Origin: Chiridota heheva
Taxonomy: Eukaryota; Echinodermata; Holothuroidea; Apodida; Chiridotidae
Assembly: GCA_020152595.1 (NCBI GenBank)
Contig: JAIGNY010002754.1
Span: 351,001-415,000, forward strand
Direction of reading: 5' to 3'
DNA: 64,000 nt
Part shown: in pieces, positions 24,633-35,425 of the stretch
Numbering within the stretch: the first letter of the stretch is position 1
How the letters are laid out: each line of letters starts with the position of its first letter
Program-made: the position numbers and the translations under genes
The notes under the pieces: generated by a model
The model's database searches: none
Seen by the model: the letters and a program-made list of their open reading frames with translations, nothing else
What the model was told of the DNA's origin: nothing

Positions 24633-24795
24633 TTTCATAGTAGACTTACTACACCAGTCATTTTTACACAGATAAGACAGAGCATTAAACTTGAATATCT
24701 CCTTAACGGAATAAGATTTTGGGCTGCTTTCTTCACCATTTTGCTTCTTTTAAAGTCCTACATAAGATAAACTTGCTTTACCACCCAATAAATTC
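24633..24795 (-). repeat. Inverted relative of the 148-167 bp repeat
   Basis: The reverse complement reads AAGCAAGTTTATCTTATGTA, later AATGGTGAAGAAAGCAGC, TAAGGAGATATT and TGACTGGTGTAGTAAGTCTA, matching the repeats at 23931-24395. It contains both the third unit's distinctive part and the first units' end, so it looks closer to a full-length ancestor. Confidence 0.8.
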
Positions 24796-24889
24796 CCTAA
24801 ACAAAAATGTATTACCTGTAGCCAAAGGTGGAAGGAATTACTTAAAAAGATGTGATGAAACCAGCTCATGCAGTATTTATGACCAAAAA

Positions 24890-25300
24890 TGATTATTCTT
24901 CATGCACAACATGAAATATAAATACAACATAATCTAATGAGAAACTGGTCATACTTTGAAAATGATGATCTTTCTTTCAGAGAATTGATATCCAAATTCA
25001 TCTGAAACTGAGCTGTATACTCTAATGACATTGACAAGGTCACAAAGAACATTCTTTGATAATCTTTTTGTACACAAGATATGCTTTGGACTCTTTTGAA
25101 ATTCTTTGTAATCGAACATCTCCAGATGGCCTCGTAAGGTTCCAATATTACTGTTTTAAGCATTCATTGATTTGAAGGTTATTGATCTGCTAAGCATCTT
25201 CATGAAATGTAAACATTCTTCAGGGTTTTCCCCGGGAATGTCTAAAATGGATTTCCATTGTAATTCTGAATAACATATTCCATCCACCCTTTTACTCAAG
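24890..25300 (+). repeat. Intron-like repeated unit, copy a
   Basis: Contains CTTTCTTTCAGAGAATT(G/A)ATA (about 24970), ACTGAGCTGTATACTCTAAT, TCTCCAGA, CATCTTCATGAAATGT and TTCTGAATAACAT followed by CCCTTTTACTCA. The same ordered words occur at 25750-26160, 37440-38105 and, weaker, 39240-40021. No protein is implied for the body of the unit. Confidence 0.7.
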
Positions 25301-25489
25301 AGGTGCAGTGGCTGCAGTTAATATTCATGAAGCAATATCTTTCCGTAGGAGAAATGGTCTGCCAATCATTCACAGTTATTGCACATTATTACCTCAGGCA
25401 TTATGATACACAGCTATTTTTATCACCAGTTTACAAACAAACTTCTCCTAAATAGTATCTTCATGCTCCCACTAAGACACCTAACACGG

Positions 25490-25706
25490 ATGAGTGATTT
25501 CAATCATAAAAAGGCCGTTATTATTCAGTTCTGGCTTTGTATACTTTTATACACACAAATAGCCTTGGGCTACTTGGCTGTGGTGTGCATGGGAATGGCA
25601 GATAAACAATCATTGTTTGGAGTGGAAACACAATACACTGAACAGGAAGTCGAATTGGTAAATGCCATACCTGAGTTTTCAGGATTAACTCAGGTGTCCG
25701 GTGCAG
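25490..25706 (+). CDS. Candidate first coding exon with signal peptide (secreted, kelch-like protein?)
   Basis: The start at 25490 opens a frame whose N-terminus MSDFNHKKAV is followed by a hydrophobic stretch (IIQFWLCILLYTQIALGYL), which looks like a signal peptide. An acidic, non-repetitive region follows (VETQYTEQEVELVNAIPEFS). A donor-like site GTGCAG/GTAGGC closes the exon at 25706 in phase 1. The phase fits the acceptor and frame of the candidate exon at 31082-31168. The frame is open upstream to 25379, so an earlier start is possible. It lies in a roughly 430-bp segment that interrupts the repeated intron-like unit. No family match is certain; this is a candidate only, and a chance open frame is possible. 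Confidence 0.33.
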
Positions 25707-25749
25707 GTAGGCTTAAAGAGAAACTTTTTGGCACGTTAAATATATTTTC

Positions 25750-26160
25750 CTTTCAGGGCAAGAAGCAAAAGATAAAATATGAATACTCAAAAGGATGATT
25801 AATTCAGCTCATCTAATTTGAATGAAGCTAGGGATGATTCAAATTTCAACTGATGAAAATATCAGAAAATTGTCACACCTAAAAGTGTTTATATTTCTTT
25901 CAGAGAATTAATATCCAAATTATTTTTGGGCTTACACCTGAAAGCAAAAACTGGGCAATACACTGTAATGCTATGACAAGACTACGAAAAAAAACGTTTT
26001 TTTTTTTTTTTTTATAATCCTATTGCACACAAGATGATGCTTTCAAATTATAACTCTTTTAAAATTCTTTGTAATCAAATATCTCCAGACAGTCTGAGCA
26101 AGTTTCACAGTCACTGTTTCATTCATGGATTTGAAGGTTACACTCTAGAAGATGAACGGT
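25750..26160 (+). repeat. Intron-like repeated unit, copy b, beginning with an acceptor-like site and short tail
   Basis: TTTCCTTTCAG precedes a 13-codon open tail (25757-25798, GKKQKIKYEYSKG then TGA). The following sequence (CAGCTCATCTAATTTGAATG, then CTTTCAGAGAATTAATATCC at about 25900) matches 37543-37900. It ends with CATTCATGGATTTGAAGGTTA, as in copy a. Confidence 0.7.
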
Positions 26161-26769
26161 TAAATATCTGACCACTGTGCATGGTCAGCTTAAATTTGTT
26201 CTGATCTTACCAGTGTAGTCAAATATCTCACAGTTATATAGTCGTAACGCTGACCATCGTGCGTGGTCAGATCATGTATGCATTTTTATTGGTTGAAATG
26301 AAATGACCACAATGACCTGACAGTTCGACCAAATCGCCATCTTTAAAACCAGTACAGTTGCAAACTCGCGTGAATCGGATCCAAAATTAAAGCAGACTTA
26401 TCACAATGAAGGAAGATTTTTCTGCAAAAACACTTTAGGAGTGGAATTTAGATGCACTAAAAAAAAAGTTTTCTGGTGAGTTGTTTGTTGAATTCATGCC
26501 CAGTTTTGTCAGTTTTGATGCCCAGTTTTTCAGTATTGATTCCCAGTATGCCTAGTGTTATTTTTCAAGTATAGGGTTTAAATTTTACCCCGTAAGGATA
26601 TGTTAAGGCTTTATCATGAGTGTTTGTCTTTGAAACACTTTTCTGGAAAGGTACTGGTGAACGCAGTAGCATTAAGGCCAATTCAGCACTCTCTGGCATT
26701 GCAACTTTAATTTTCTCGTATTCTGCTTTTTATTTTGGGCAAGGATAATCAAATTAATGCGACCCTGAC
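26161..26769. other. Spacer with short palindromic TGACCA/TGGTCA words
   Basis: GACCACTGTGCATGGTCAG (about 26179) and GCTGACCATCGTGCGTGGTC (about 26251) are imperfect palindromes related to each other. No gene is seen. Confidence 0.5.
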
Positions 26770-27857
26770 CTTAACCCTTACTCCACCAGGGCTTTGAAAA
26801 AAGCGACCCCAATTTTCGTAACTTTTTTTTCATATGCATTTTTGACAACTTTCCTTTTATTTTCTTTCGTTACAATTTTGGTTGAAATAGATGATACTAA
26901 GATATTTATCTTTTGAGTAATTAAAACCAATTTAGGAAATATTGGACGAAATTATGCAAATTAAGCAATTTTTGGCTAAATTTGGTCAACAAATGGTCAA
27001 TCTTTGCAGAAGTATAACTTCTTGTCAGTATTGAAAACAGAGATTTGTGTTACATATTTAGATTCTTTTTGAAATTTCCATTCCAATGATACTCATTAAT
27101 AATTTTTAGAAAGAAAGGAAAGATGAAAAGACATCAAAAATGATAAAAGTCAAACGTCCCCTGCCTGAAAGCTGCAGCAGAAAAATAATTACTCAGTGGT
27201 CATGGTGAGACTCGAACTCGGAGCGCTCGCATGCTTGCCGCTTACATTCCCTCTGCATCAAGTAGTCATTCAAATTGGAGAGGTGTAATATATTTCTTAT
27301 TGGACAGGTTCTAAATAGAGGGGGCATGCCTTTATTTATATATCAAATGGAAGGAAATTTGAAGGGCTTTTGAACGGCGGTTCAATGAAGCATGTGTGAT
27401 GTACGGTTTGGGTACACAATTTTTTGAAGAAAAAACGGGTCAAAAATGGCAGAAATTCATGAAATTTAAAACAAAATTATCCAGAACAAAAGATTGCATG
27501 TAGGGATTATAAAAATTATACCAGAAACCAATACTATCATGTCTTAGGACTTGAGTGTTTGATTTTGAAGCAAAAATGTGATCTTGAAGTTGATGTAAGA
27601 TTTAAAAGAAAAAAAAAAGAAAATTGTAAATTGTTTAGCAATTTTTGAATTTTACCCTTTTTCGATGTACTTTTTCTAAAAATTAGGCAATATGACCCCT
27701 ATGAAAAAGTTTCATTTTGTGAAAGAAATATCCGAGTACTTTGAAATGATACCAAGATTACTCTTATAGGACTGTGGTAAAGTCCCGATTTTTTTTTTTT
27801 TAAAAGGTGGTTTGAAAATGGCGATAGTATCGCCCGCGTGGTAGAGTAAGGGTAAAG
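26770..27857. mobile_element. TIR element of about 1.09 kb (non-autonomous DNA transposon candidate)
   Basis: The left end CTTAACCCTTACTCCACCA and the right end, read inverted, CTTTACCCTTACTCTACCA are matching terminal inverted repeats, both followed by a GGGC-containing GC-rich stretch. The interior has no transposase-like frame. Two roughly 100-bp relatives with the same ends lie at 31725 and 31962. Target-site duplication is not obvious. The interior carries a tRNA-like stretch at about 27185-27290. Confidence 0.6.
27185..27290 (-). other. tRNA-like sequence (degraded SINE head)
   Basis: On the minus strand GCGCTCCGAGTTCGAGTCTC resembles the variable arm and T arm (B box) of a tRNA. The upstream part that should hold the A box is poorly conserved and no cloverleaf closes, so it is not called a tRNA gene. 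Confidence 0.4.
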
Positions 27858-29305
27858 TAATGATGAATTTGGACACTGTGCTGAGCTGCCTAAGTGCTAG
27901 AAACATTTGGGATTTTAGCCACAGCTGTAGTAGGGTGTTTGACCATGTTGATCTTAATAATAATTCTTGTAACATTAACACTTTTTAGAAGATTCCTATA
28001 GACCTACTGAAAAATAATTATAAAACAAATTTTAACCTGCACTTTAAGGGCATTTAAAAATAATGATGATGATGATGATGGTGGTGATGACGATGATGAT
28101 GTAATAATACTAATGTAGAGCTTTCAATAAGTTTTAACAAATTTAAGTTTAACGTGATGAAAAAATATTTGGCTTAATTGCAGTATACCCCGCAACTCTG
28201 TGGAGCTGGCTCCACTCTAAAACATTACAAAACAATATAGATAAATCCTTAAATGAAACGCTACAGGTACATGTATATTTGCCAAATTAAATTACCTGTA
28301 TGGGTCATTAATAAAATAACAATTCCTGTGATAAGCATGAAGCCACCGGAGCCGCTCCAGGATGCATTTATGAACATATGAACAATTTCTATCGCAAGCG
28401 TGAAGCCAAGGGGTCACTTCGGCGGTATCAAGGGGATTTAATTGAAATGATTTCTTTTAAACACTTCGTGTAGCCGAACCAGGGGGTATTGACGGAACTT
28501 GGATATGGACCATTTTATCTCTTCAAAATCTTTCATCATAATTATACTTCATGAAAGTCTATGGAGCCGGCTATGTGTACTATGCAATCACTTTAGATTT
28601 TATTATTTTGAAGATTAAGACAATACAATTTTGAGGGATTAGTTAGATGCCACCAGCAACGTGCACATGGAAAGGGATTCCGTGAAAAACAGAGGTATAA
28701 ACTGCACTGGTAGAACTAAGTTTGAGACAGGTTAATATTTTCATTAAGATCATGGGTTGAGATCATTGTTATTGTGAGCCATTGGAACAATATAAAAAGG
28801 TAACCGATGTCCTCTCAACTGTGTTGTAATCAAAAGTCTGTTCTTACATGAAATAATGATATTGACATTTGTACTGACATTGCTGGAATAGTATCGCATG
28901 TGGGAGCTCTATTGGCCTACCATCACTTAATTGACACAGGTATTTTAGTATGCCTACAAACTACTTTTCATACATGCTTTCTTCAAGTGTGGGAACTTTG
29001 TGTATTGTTTTGTATCATAAGCATGGGCGTGTCATTTGTTGTTTATTCTAACGATAACAGTAGGCTAGGCAACAACTGTTATTGTTGTCACTTCACTGGA
29101 TATAAGTCGGCAACCGGAAAGTTAGGCTACAGTAACTTCTCCTAGCACTGTTGCCATTGCCAAATTTTAGTTTTAGTTTCAAATTGTCTATTTTAATGTT
29201 TTAATATAAAATTGAAACTAAGAAGATTCAAACTGCAAAACAACTGGAATGGTGTATGGAATATTACCCCATATTTGTTCATTTAGGCCTAGTTTTTGTT
29301 CTGTT
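27858..29305. other. Spacer with a (GAT)n tract and a TATA-like promoter candidate
   Basis: A GATGATGATGATGATGGTGG microsatellite lies at 28064-28102. Near 28770-28800 an ATTGG word is followed by ATATAAAAAGG, which resembles a CCAAT/TATA promoter, but no coding exon follows convincingly (the 81-codon frame at 28900-29145 has no motif). Confidence 0.4.
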
Positions 29306-29525
29306 GAGGTGCAGTGGCTCAGTGGTTACGGTGGTTATGAAGAAAAATGCATGTATTAAAAACTTAAGGTTCTGGGTTTCCTTCTTGAGCGCTGCATTGT
29401 GTCTAGCAAAGCATTTTACTCGACTTGCTTCAATCCACTAGCTCTGTAAAATAAGTACCAGCACTGCATGCTGGGGAGTTGATCTGCGATGGAATGGTGT
29501 CACACCCAAGGGGAAACATGTACTT
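29306..29525 (+). mobile_element. tRNA-derived SINE
   Basis: GTGCAGTGGCTCAGTGGTTA is a clear A-box/D-arm sequence. A degenerate B-box region follows (AAGGTTCTGGGTTTCC), then the tail CTTGAGCGCTGCATTGTGTC ... TACTCGACTTGCTTCAATCC ... ATGCTGGGGAGTTGATCTGC. This tRNA-head plus unique body is the layout of tRNA-type SINEs. The 3' end is not sharply defined and no simple-repeat tail is seen. The SINE family name is not assigned. Confidence 0.65.
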
Positions 29526-30545
29526 TTATCCGCTTGCGCAATGGAAATTGGGGATAAACACTGGCCATGAGTATGACAATGACACAATTTACTTCTAGCA
29601 AATAATACATGACTTGTCCTTCTCCTTAAAAAATTGTTCCAGCAAATTATAGCCACAAACTTAATGTAGCAAATAATGAGACTACTTATATTAATTAAAA
29701 TAACCACTCAAGCACACGATAAAGACTTCATCTATTGCTAATTGTATACTCAACACCAACTTCCACAACAACCCAGGACGAAATGGAGAACTAGTACAAT
29801 GGAGCCATTGATAAGGGAAATTTGATCCTAATTGCTTGTGGGTTTTCAGAATAAAGAACATAAGGAGGAAAAGTCTGACCCGACCTGCTTATATATCAGA
29901 TCGGGTCTGACTGTTTAAAATTTTAAGGAGCACAACAACTAATGAATACATATGTGTAACTGACAAATTATATACATTTTCAAATTAACATCTAATCTGT
30001 AAATTATTGCATAGAAAAGAAGAAAACTGAAGTGTAATACTTATAAAATATTTCCCCTAAAACATTATTTTCAACAGTGCATGGGGAAAATTTGTGATAC
30101 AACAACATAAATGTGTAAAACAAGATACCATAAGAAAAACCTTTGAGAACAAAAAGAAAATGATAATTAAAAGAAAATGAAAAGAAAGAAGAAAATTATA
30201 AGTATGAGCCTATGGCTCGCATGCATGGACTTAGCTAACTTTGTTCATTTACATACAAGGTTTTTCAAGTATGAGATAGACCTAATATTTGTTTTGTGGT
30301 GTTTAAACTTATTTCATTAGTCTTTCTTCATTTGCCAGGAATATAAAAAAAAAAAAAAAAAAACTTTAACCTTTATAATTTAGGTGTATTAAAACCCTTC
30401 AAAATATGTTGCAGGGCTTACATACATTTGGGTGACAAAATATGCAAGGATGTAGCCAACAGTGATGTGCCCCCTTTCCCCTCAAAAAAAAAAAAAAATT
30501 GTCAAAAAAAGAAGGTAACGTTAAAGTGTTAAAGCAGTAAAGTTA
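29526..30545. other. Gene-free A-rich spacer
   Basis: No supported gene. Poly(A) runs occur at about 30343-30362 and 30484-30499. Confidence 0.55.
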
Positions 30546-30549
30546 CACA

Positions 30550-30965
30550 TTGCAAATACAGATTTCAGATGATTTAATACTTTTTGTGGAATTTCCTTTA
30601 TTTTCAAACAATTTTCTTCAATTTCTAAAAAAGTTTCTTTAATTCTAAAAAGTTTCTTCAATTTTCAGGAAATTTCTATTTTTTTTTTTTTTTTTTTTTT
30701 TTTGAGGATATTTTCTTTAATTTTTGGGAAATGCCTCTTATTTTTTTAATTTTCCAGAATTTTCTTCAATTTTACAAAATTTTGGTTTAATTTCTATCAT
30801 TTTCTGGAAATTTTCTGAAATATTCAGAAAAACATTTCATTTTTGGGCAAATTTCTTTAAAATTAGGAATTTTTTTTTTTAATTTTTGGCATTTTTTTTT
30901 TAAATTTCTGGGAAATGTTAAATTTAACCAAATTGTTTTTATTTGATCTAATTTCTCTGAAGTTT
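30550..30965. repeat. T-rich degenerate repeat (inverse orientation of the 19.6-20.3 kb family)
   Basis: Imperfect units of the type TTTCTTCAATTTTCAGGAAA follow one another; the reverse complement gives the GGAAATT..CCGAAAATTGAAG wording of 19560-20335. A 24-nt T run lies at about 30680. Confidence 0.7.
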
Positions 30966-31081
30966 GACCTAATTTGTCAATTTGATGTTAAGAATTTCCC
31001 GATTTCACCTCCCAATCAGGATGAAAGTATTCGGTCCATGTACCGCAGCTTAAAAAACAATATATCTTTTCTCTTTGGCAG

Positions 31082-31168
31082 CTAATTGCATCGATAGAAA
31101 AGTTATCTATTTTGATGGGGGCTGGACTGCAGGAATCTTTTCCAACTTCCAATTGATGAATATTTCAG
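31082..31168 (+). CDS. Candidate internal exon, kelch-blade-like
   Basis: An 87-nt segment bounded by a strong acceptor (TATCTTTTCTCTTTGGCAG) and a donor (TTCAG/GTATGC), entering and leaving in phase 1, so it is a symmetric exon. In the phase set by the candidate exon ending at 25706 it reads NCIDRKVIYFDGG followed by WTAGIFSNFQLMNIS. The D-x-K-x-x-Y-x-x-GG pattern with a downstream hydrophobic strand resembles a kelch or galactose-oxidase-type beta-propeller blade. The resemblance is by eye and weak. It lacks homology support that I can provide. Confidence 0.35.
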
Positions 31169-31724
31169 GTATGCACTTGTTCACGTGTTCATCTCCATTG
31201 CAATACATATCTGTGGATAGACTTGGAAGTTGTAACGAACAAAGAGGTACATACTATACATTATTACATAACATGAACTCAGGATTTATTTATAGGCCAA
31301 CTTGAGCTACAGAAAAATAAATCTCTTCACAAGTAGCCCTCAGAGGAGAACAATTTTAAATCCTTACATACTGTGATCAATGGTGGACTATTTAGCACTT
31401 ATCATTATCATTGAAGGTGGTCAAGAGGCATGTAGAACCACAGAAGTCCAAAAGAGATCGTATTTGCCACATTATCACCTGTTTTCTGATGGACCAATTC
31501 ATGGACCATCGATCCGATGAAATATTTCAGGATTTTATAGCAGAAATGTATATATACAAGCACCAGAAGAGTATTAATCATGATACAATACGTTTATCTA
31601 TCCATGTTTATTTTCAATATGCATTTACAGGTATTCCAGTCTTAGCACTGACAATCATTTGGTAGTTATCTTAAACAACAACTTGGAACTTGCAGAATGG
31701 TATGGGCAGACATCACACCAGGTA

Positions 31725-31822
31725 TTAACCCTTACTCTACCACACAGCGACAAGGGTGCCCTGCCTTTGATTCCATCTTCCAGGCGGATTTTCAAAAATG
31801 TGCTGGTAGAGTAGGGTTAATC
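31725..31822. mobile_element. Miniature TIR element, copy 1 (about 97 bp)
   Basis: Starts TTAACCCTTACTCTACCA and ends TGGTAGAGTAGGGTTAA, an inverted repeat of about 17 bp. The interior is GC-richer (GTGCCCTGCCTTTGATTCC). It shares its ends with the 1.09-kb element at 26770-27857. Confidence 0.72.
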
Positions 31823-31961
31823 AACCCGCGACAAGTGCACCAACTCAAAAATATATGCAACATGGACCCGGTGGGCGGCCTACAGGGTCACTGAAGCAGA
31901 ACAAGCCCGACTCTGCTGTTGGGAGACGGAGAACCCTTCAATGATTAGCCTATGATAATTC

Positions 31962-32064
31962 CTTACTTTACCATGTGGCGTTATTATCGCCATTTTGGGT
32001 GCCCCGCCTTTGACTCTGCCTCCCAGGCGCATTTTCAATAAAGTGCTGGTTGAGGAAGGGTTAA
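31962..32064. mobile_element. Miniature TIR element, copy 2 (diverged)
   Basis: Carries the same interior words (GGGTGCCCCGCCTTTGACTC, CCCAGGCGCATTTTCA) and decayed ends (TTCCTTACTTTACCATGTGG ... GTGCTGGTTGAGGAAGGGTT). It lies 140 bp from copy 1 in the same orientation. Confidence 0.68.
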
Positions 32065-33445
32065 ACACATGTTAAAATATATGTTTACAATTGCATATGC
32101 CACATATATCCTTCTAGCTTTTATCATGGTGGACAAGCGTGTATGTCATTCAGGCCATTTCAAGCCATGCAGACATGCAGTGGATTTATATCTATGTAGT
32201 GGATGCCTTAAGATGCCAGATGAGGAAGAATGAGATGGGAGTAAAGGACAACAAGTTCATGAAAAGTTTCCTATTTATTCACTTGGTTGGTGCCATGTCA
32301 CATACGGGAGGTGACGTCATTTTTTGGAGTGAAAACAAATCTTTGCGCAATACACGTGGGAAAGTGCATATGCTTTACTGTGTGCAGTACGTATGGCATG
32401 TGAACAAACACATTACAGAATCCGCCCCTTGAACGCTACTCCATCCTTGTTTTCTGTGCCTGTGGCATTCTAGTAACCACAGGAAAGATAAGGTGACATT
32501 GACATCCAGGTCTTAGAAAAGTTTTGAATTTTCTATTTCATTTCCACAAAATGTGTGCTCTTAGTGTATGAAATATGTGAAATTTGTTTTACTTGTGCAA
32601 ATTATTAGAGAATTAAACCTTTCAAAAACGAAATTGATGCTATATTTCGTATTTTGTGGTAAATCATTTCTAACTTTTGAAATCATGAAGAGCATTCTAT
32701 CCAAAAGCCTTTCTCCCCATCTTAACTGGGTTCACCCAATATCACACTAGGGGTTATTTTATTTAAATAAAATTATAATATGTATTATGTCTTTTTAGCA
32801 AACGAAACTTGGTTAGAACATTTCTTGTTATAACCATGATTAACAAAAAATATAATAAGATTCATATTTAATGAAACATTAACTTAGTTTATGGGGTTGA
32901 GGATCACGTAAACATTGATAATGGTACGATCCTAGGAACACGTGCAAATTTGCAGGCCTACAACATCATAACAATAACATGCATGACCGACATTGCCAGC
33001 AGCGCTGTGGTAAACCATGGAGCTATTAACTCAGTTAGTAGCTCTATGGGTGAACGGAAATGGAAAAACCGCACTGTTTGAATAGTTTATCAAAAGTTCC
33101 TTCTGTTCTGTGTATTACCATGGAGCTTTAGATAGCAGGTCTCTAATTTTACTACCGATTTACTCTCATTCCCGATTTTTGTTGTGTGAAGGAATTGGTC
33201 TGAGAATGTTTTGTTGTAACGTCTTGCATTCCAATGCCGCGTTCTTAACTTAATCGTTAGTGAAAATCCGAAACGAAAAAGAACGAACGTTAAAGAAATT
33301 CTTTTAATTTATAGATTAGAGCATTGACGTATATACAAGAGAAACATCTTAATGAATAATGAGCATTAAATTAAGCAGCACCAATATGAAAAGCATTCAG
33401 AAGTCATGTCACATCAGAAACAAATAGATCAGGGGAGGAAGTTAC
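32065..33445. other. Spacer with one hairpin
   Basis: No supported gene. At about 33017-33052 CCATGGAGCTATTAA and TTAGTAGCTCTATGG form an imperfect hairpin (13 of 15 pairs). A 97-codon frame at 32139-32432 has no recognisable domain. Confidence 0.5.
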
Positions 33446-33690
33446 ACTGGTGGATCGGCAAGATTTTCAAATTCGTCTTAATACCGGGCTACAAAAAGCT
33501 TACGTAATACCTGAGCTGTGTCCTCGAAATGGGAAAAATCTGCCACTGGCAGATTTAACCCGTCGTGGTTTCAAGGGGCGCTTTCTTCATATGACAGCTA
33601 ATCGCTTTATTTTTATTCCAATGCGCGTGTCTGCTGTGCGGTCTGATAACCTCAGGCCACATTTCCGACCAAGTGAATAAGATGGAAAGT
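33446..33690. other. GC-richer island with perfect 10-bp hairpin
   Basis: A stretch open for 76 codons on the plus strand (33450-33680), with a base composition unlike its AT-rich surroundings. At 33536-33556 AAATCTGCCA / TGGCAGATTT is a perfect inverted repeat around a single C. No protein family is recognised. It may be part of an unannotated repeat or an exon. Confidence 0.4.
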
Positions 33691-34088
33691 TTGTAGAAAA
33701 TTTGTGTCACTTAAAAAAAGTCAGCATGACTTTAAAAGTAATTTATAAATGGTAGTAGTTACTCTATTGTCAAATTTTAATGCTTTCAATCTTGATATGG
33801 CAAAAGGTCTAACCATGGTGCTAAGTCAATACATGGCAAGACCTTAACCATTTCTCTTAAATTAATCAAATACCATTTATTGGTGCCAATTTGCACGTAT
33901 GGAAAAAGAAAACAATACAAGAAAGGAACAGGCCTTTTATAAAAATGTATTTGATATCAATTTTTTATTTTTATTTTGAAAGGAGCACTTTTAGTTTTAA
34001 AGATACAGTTGATCAAAGCTTGATCAGTTTTTGAATTGATGCTCAAATTCTTTATGTAATTCTTTTCAATTTCTTTCCTAAATTCTAG

Positions 34089-34129
34089 TTACTGAAAGTG
34101 ATAGAAAAGTTTATTTCCTTGGAGACATG
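34089..34129 (+). CDS. Candidate short exon, related wording to the exon at 31082
   Basis: A 41-nt segment between an acceptor-like TTTCTTTCCTAAATTCTAG and a donor-like GACATG/GTAAAG. In the phase of the preceding candidate exon it reads TESDRKVYFLGDM. DRKV..YF is shared with the 31082 exon, as expected for consecutive beta-propeller blades. The segment is short enough to arise by chance; listed as low confidence. Confidence 0.22.
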
Positions 34130-34545
34130 GTAAAGACTCATTAACATTTTTTATCAGAATTTGCTATACCACTCCAAAGAATTACAATACACACTTAATC
34201 CAACAAAAGGATTTATAAAAGAAAATTCCATGGTAGCTAGCCTAGTATTAAATTAAAAGAATTGCATAAATATGCAAATTGATGACATATTTAAAAACAC
34301 TGTAAAATGGTTCACCAATCTTGATGATAATATTAGCTCCTACAGTATAATGGATTTTAAAATAATCTTTAGCACGTTTGGTGATGTTGCCTCTACACAT
34401 CCATAGACCTTCATTTCATTAATGATTTTTAATTATTCTAATTATTTATTGTCATTTCTTTATTATTTTAAACAGATGCTGATCTAGCCTAGCCTATGAA
34501 ATACCACAACAGCTCCAAAGAATGCAATGAAGGGTAGACCAACAG

Positions 34546-35425
34546 TGGTCATTAGAATGGAGTGGATGCTTGACGCTGGAGTAACCCATTACTGAGTGGA
34601 GGCTTGACGGTGGAGTAACACTTTACTGAGTGGACGCTAGAGTAACCCATTACTGAGTGGAGGCTTGACGGTGGAGTAACACATTACTGAGTGGACGCTA
34701 GAGTAACCCATTACTGAGTGGACGCTTGATGCTAGAGTAACCCATTACTAAGTGGATGCTTGACGCCAGAGTAACCCATTACTGAGTGGATGCTTGATGC
34801 TAGAGTAACCCATTACTGAGTGGATGCTTGACGCTAGAGTAACCCATTACTGAGTGGACGTTGACGCTAGAGTAACCCATTACTGAGTAAACGCTTGATG
34901 CTAGAGTAACCCATACTGAGTGGATGCTTGACGCTAGAGTAACCCATTACTGAGTGGATGCTTGATGCTAGAGTAACCCATTACTGAGTGGATGCTTGAC
35001 GCTAGAGTAACCTATACTGAGTGGATGCTTGATGCTAGAGTAACCCATTACTGAGTGGACGCTTGATGCTAGAGTAACCCATTACTGAGTAGACGCTTGG
35101 CGGTAGAGTAACCCATTACTGAGTGGATGCTTGCCGCTAGAGTAACCCCATTACTGAGTGGACACTTGACGCTAGAGTAACCCATTACTGAGTGGATGCT
35201 TGATGCTAGAGTAACCCATTATCGAATGGATGCTTGATGCTAGAGTAACCCAACTGAGTGGACACTTGACGCTAGAGTAACCCATTACTGAGTGGATGCT
35301 TGACGCTAAAGTAACCCATTACTGAGTGGACCCTTGATGCCAGAGTAACCCATTTCTGAGTGGGCGCTTGAACCTAGAGTAACCCATTACTGAGTGGATG
35401 CTTGACGCTAGAGTAGCCCATTACT
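34546..35425. repeat. 34-bp minisatellite, about 26 units
   Basis: The unit is TAGAGTAACCCATTACTGAG followed by TGGATGCTTGACGC (34 bp). Variants: GATGC/GACGC, TGGACGC, and a few shortened units. The left-most units carry GGAGTAAC instead of AGAGTAAC. Confidence 0.96.

Noticed and set aside
25301..25315. SINE head at GAGGTGCAGTGGCT, matching 29309
   Set aside because: Only 14 bases match and no A/B box spacing or SINE body follows.
28770..28830. TATA-box promoter with ATATAAAAAGG
   Set aside because: No coding exon or splice donor that I can defend follows within a kilobase; kept only as a note in the spacer entry.
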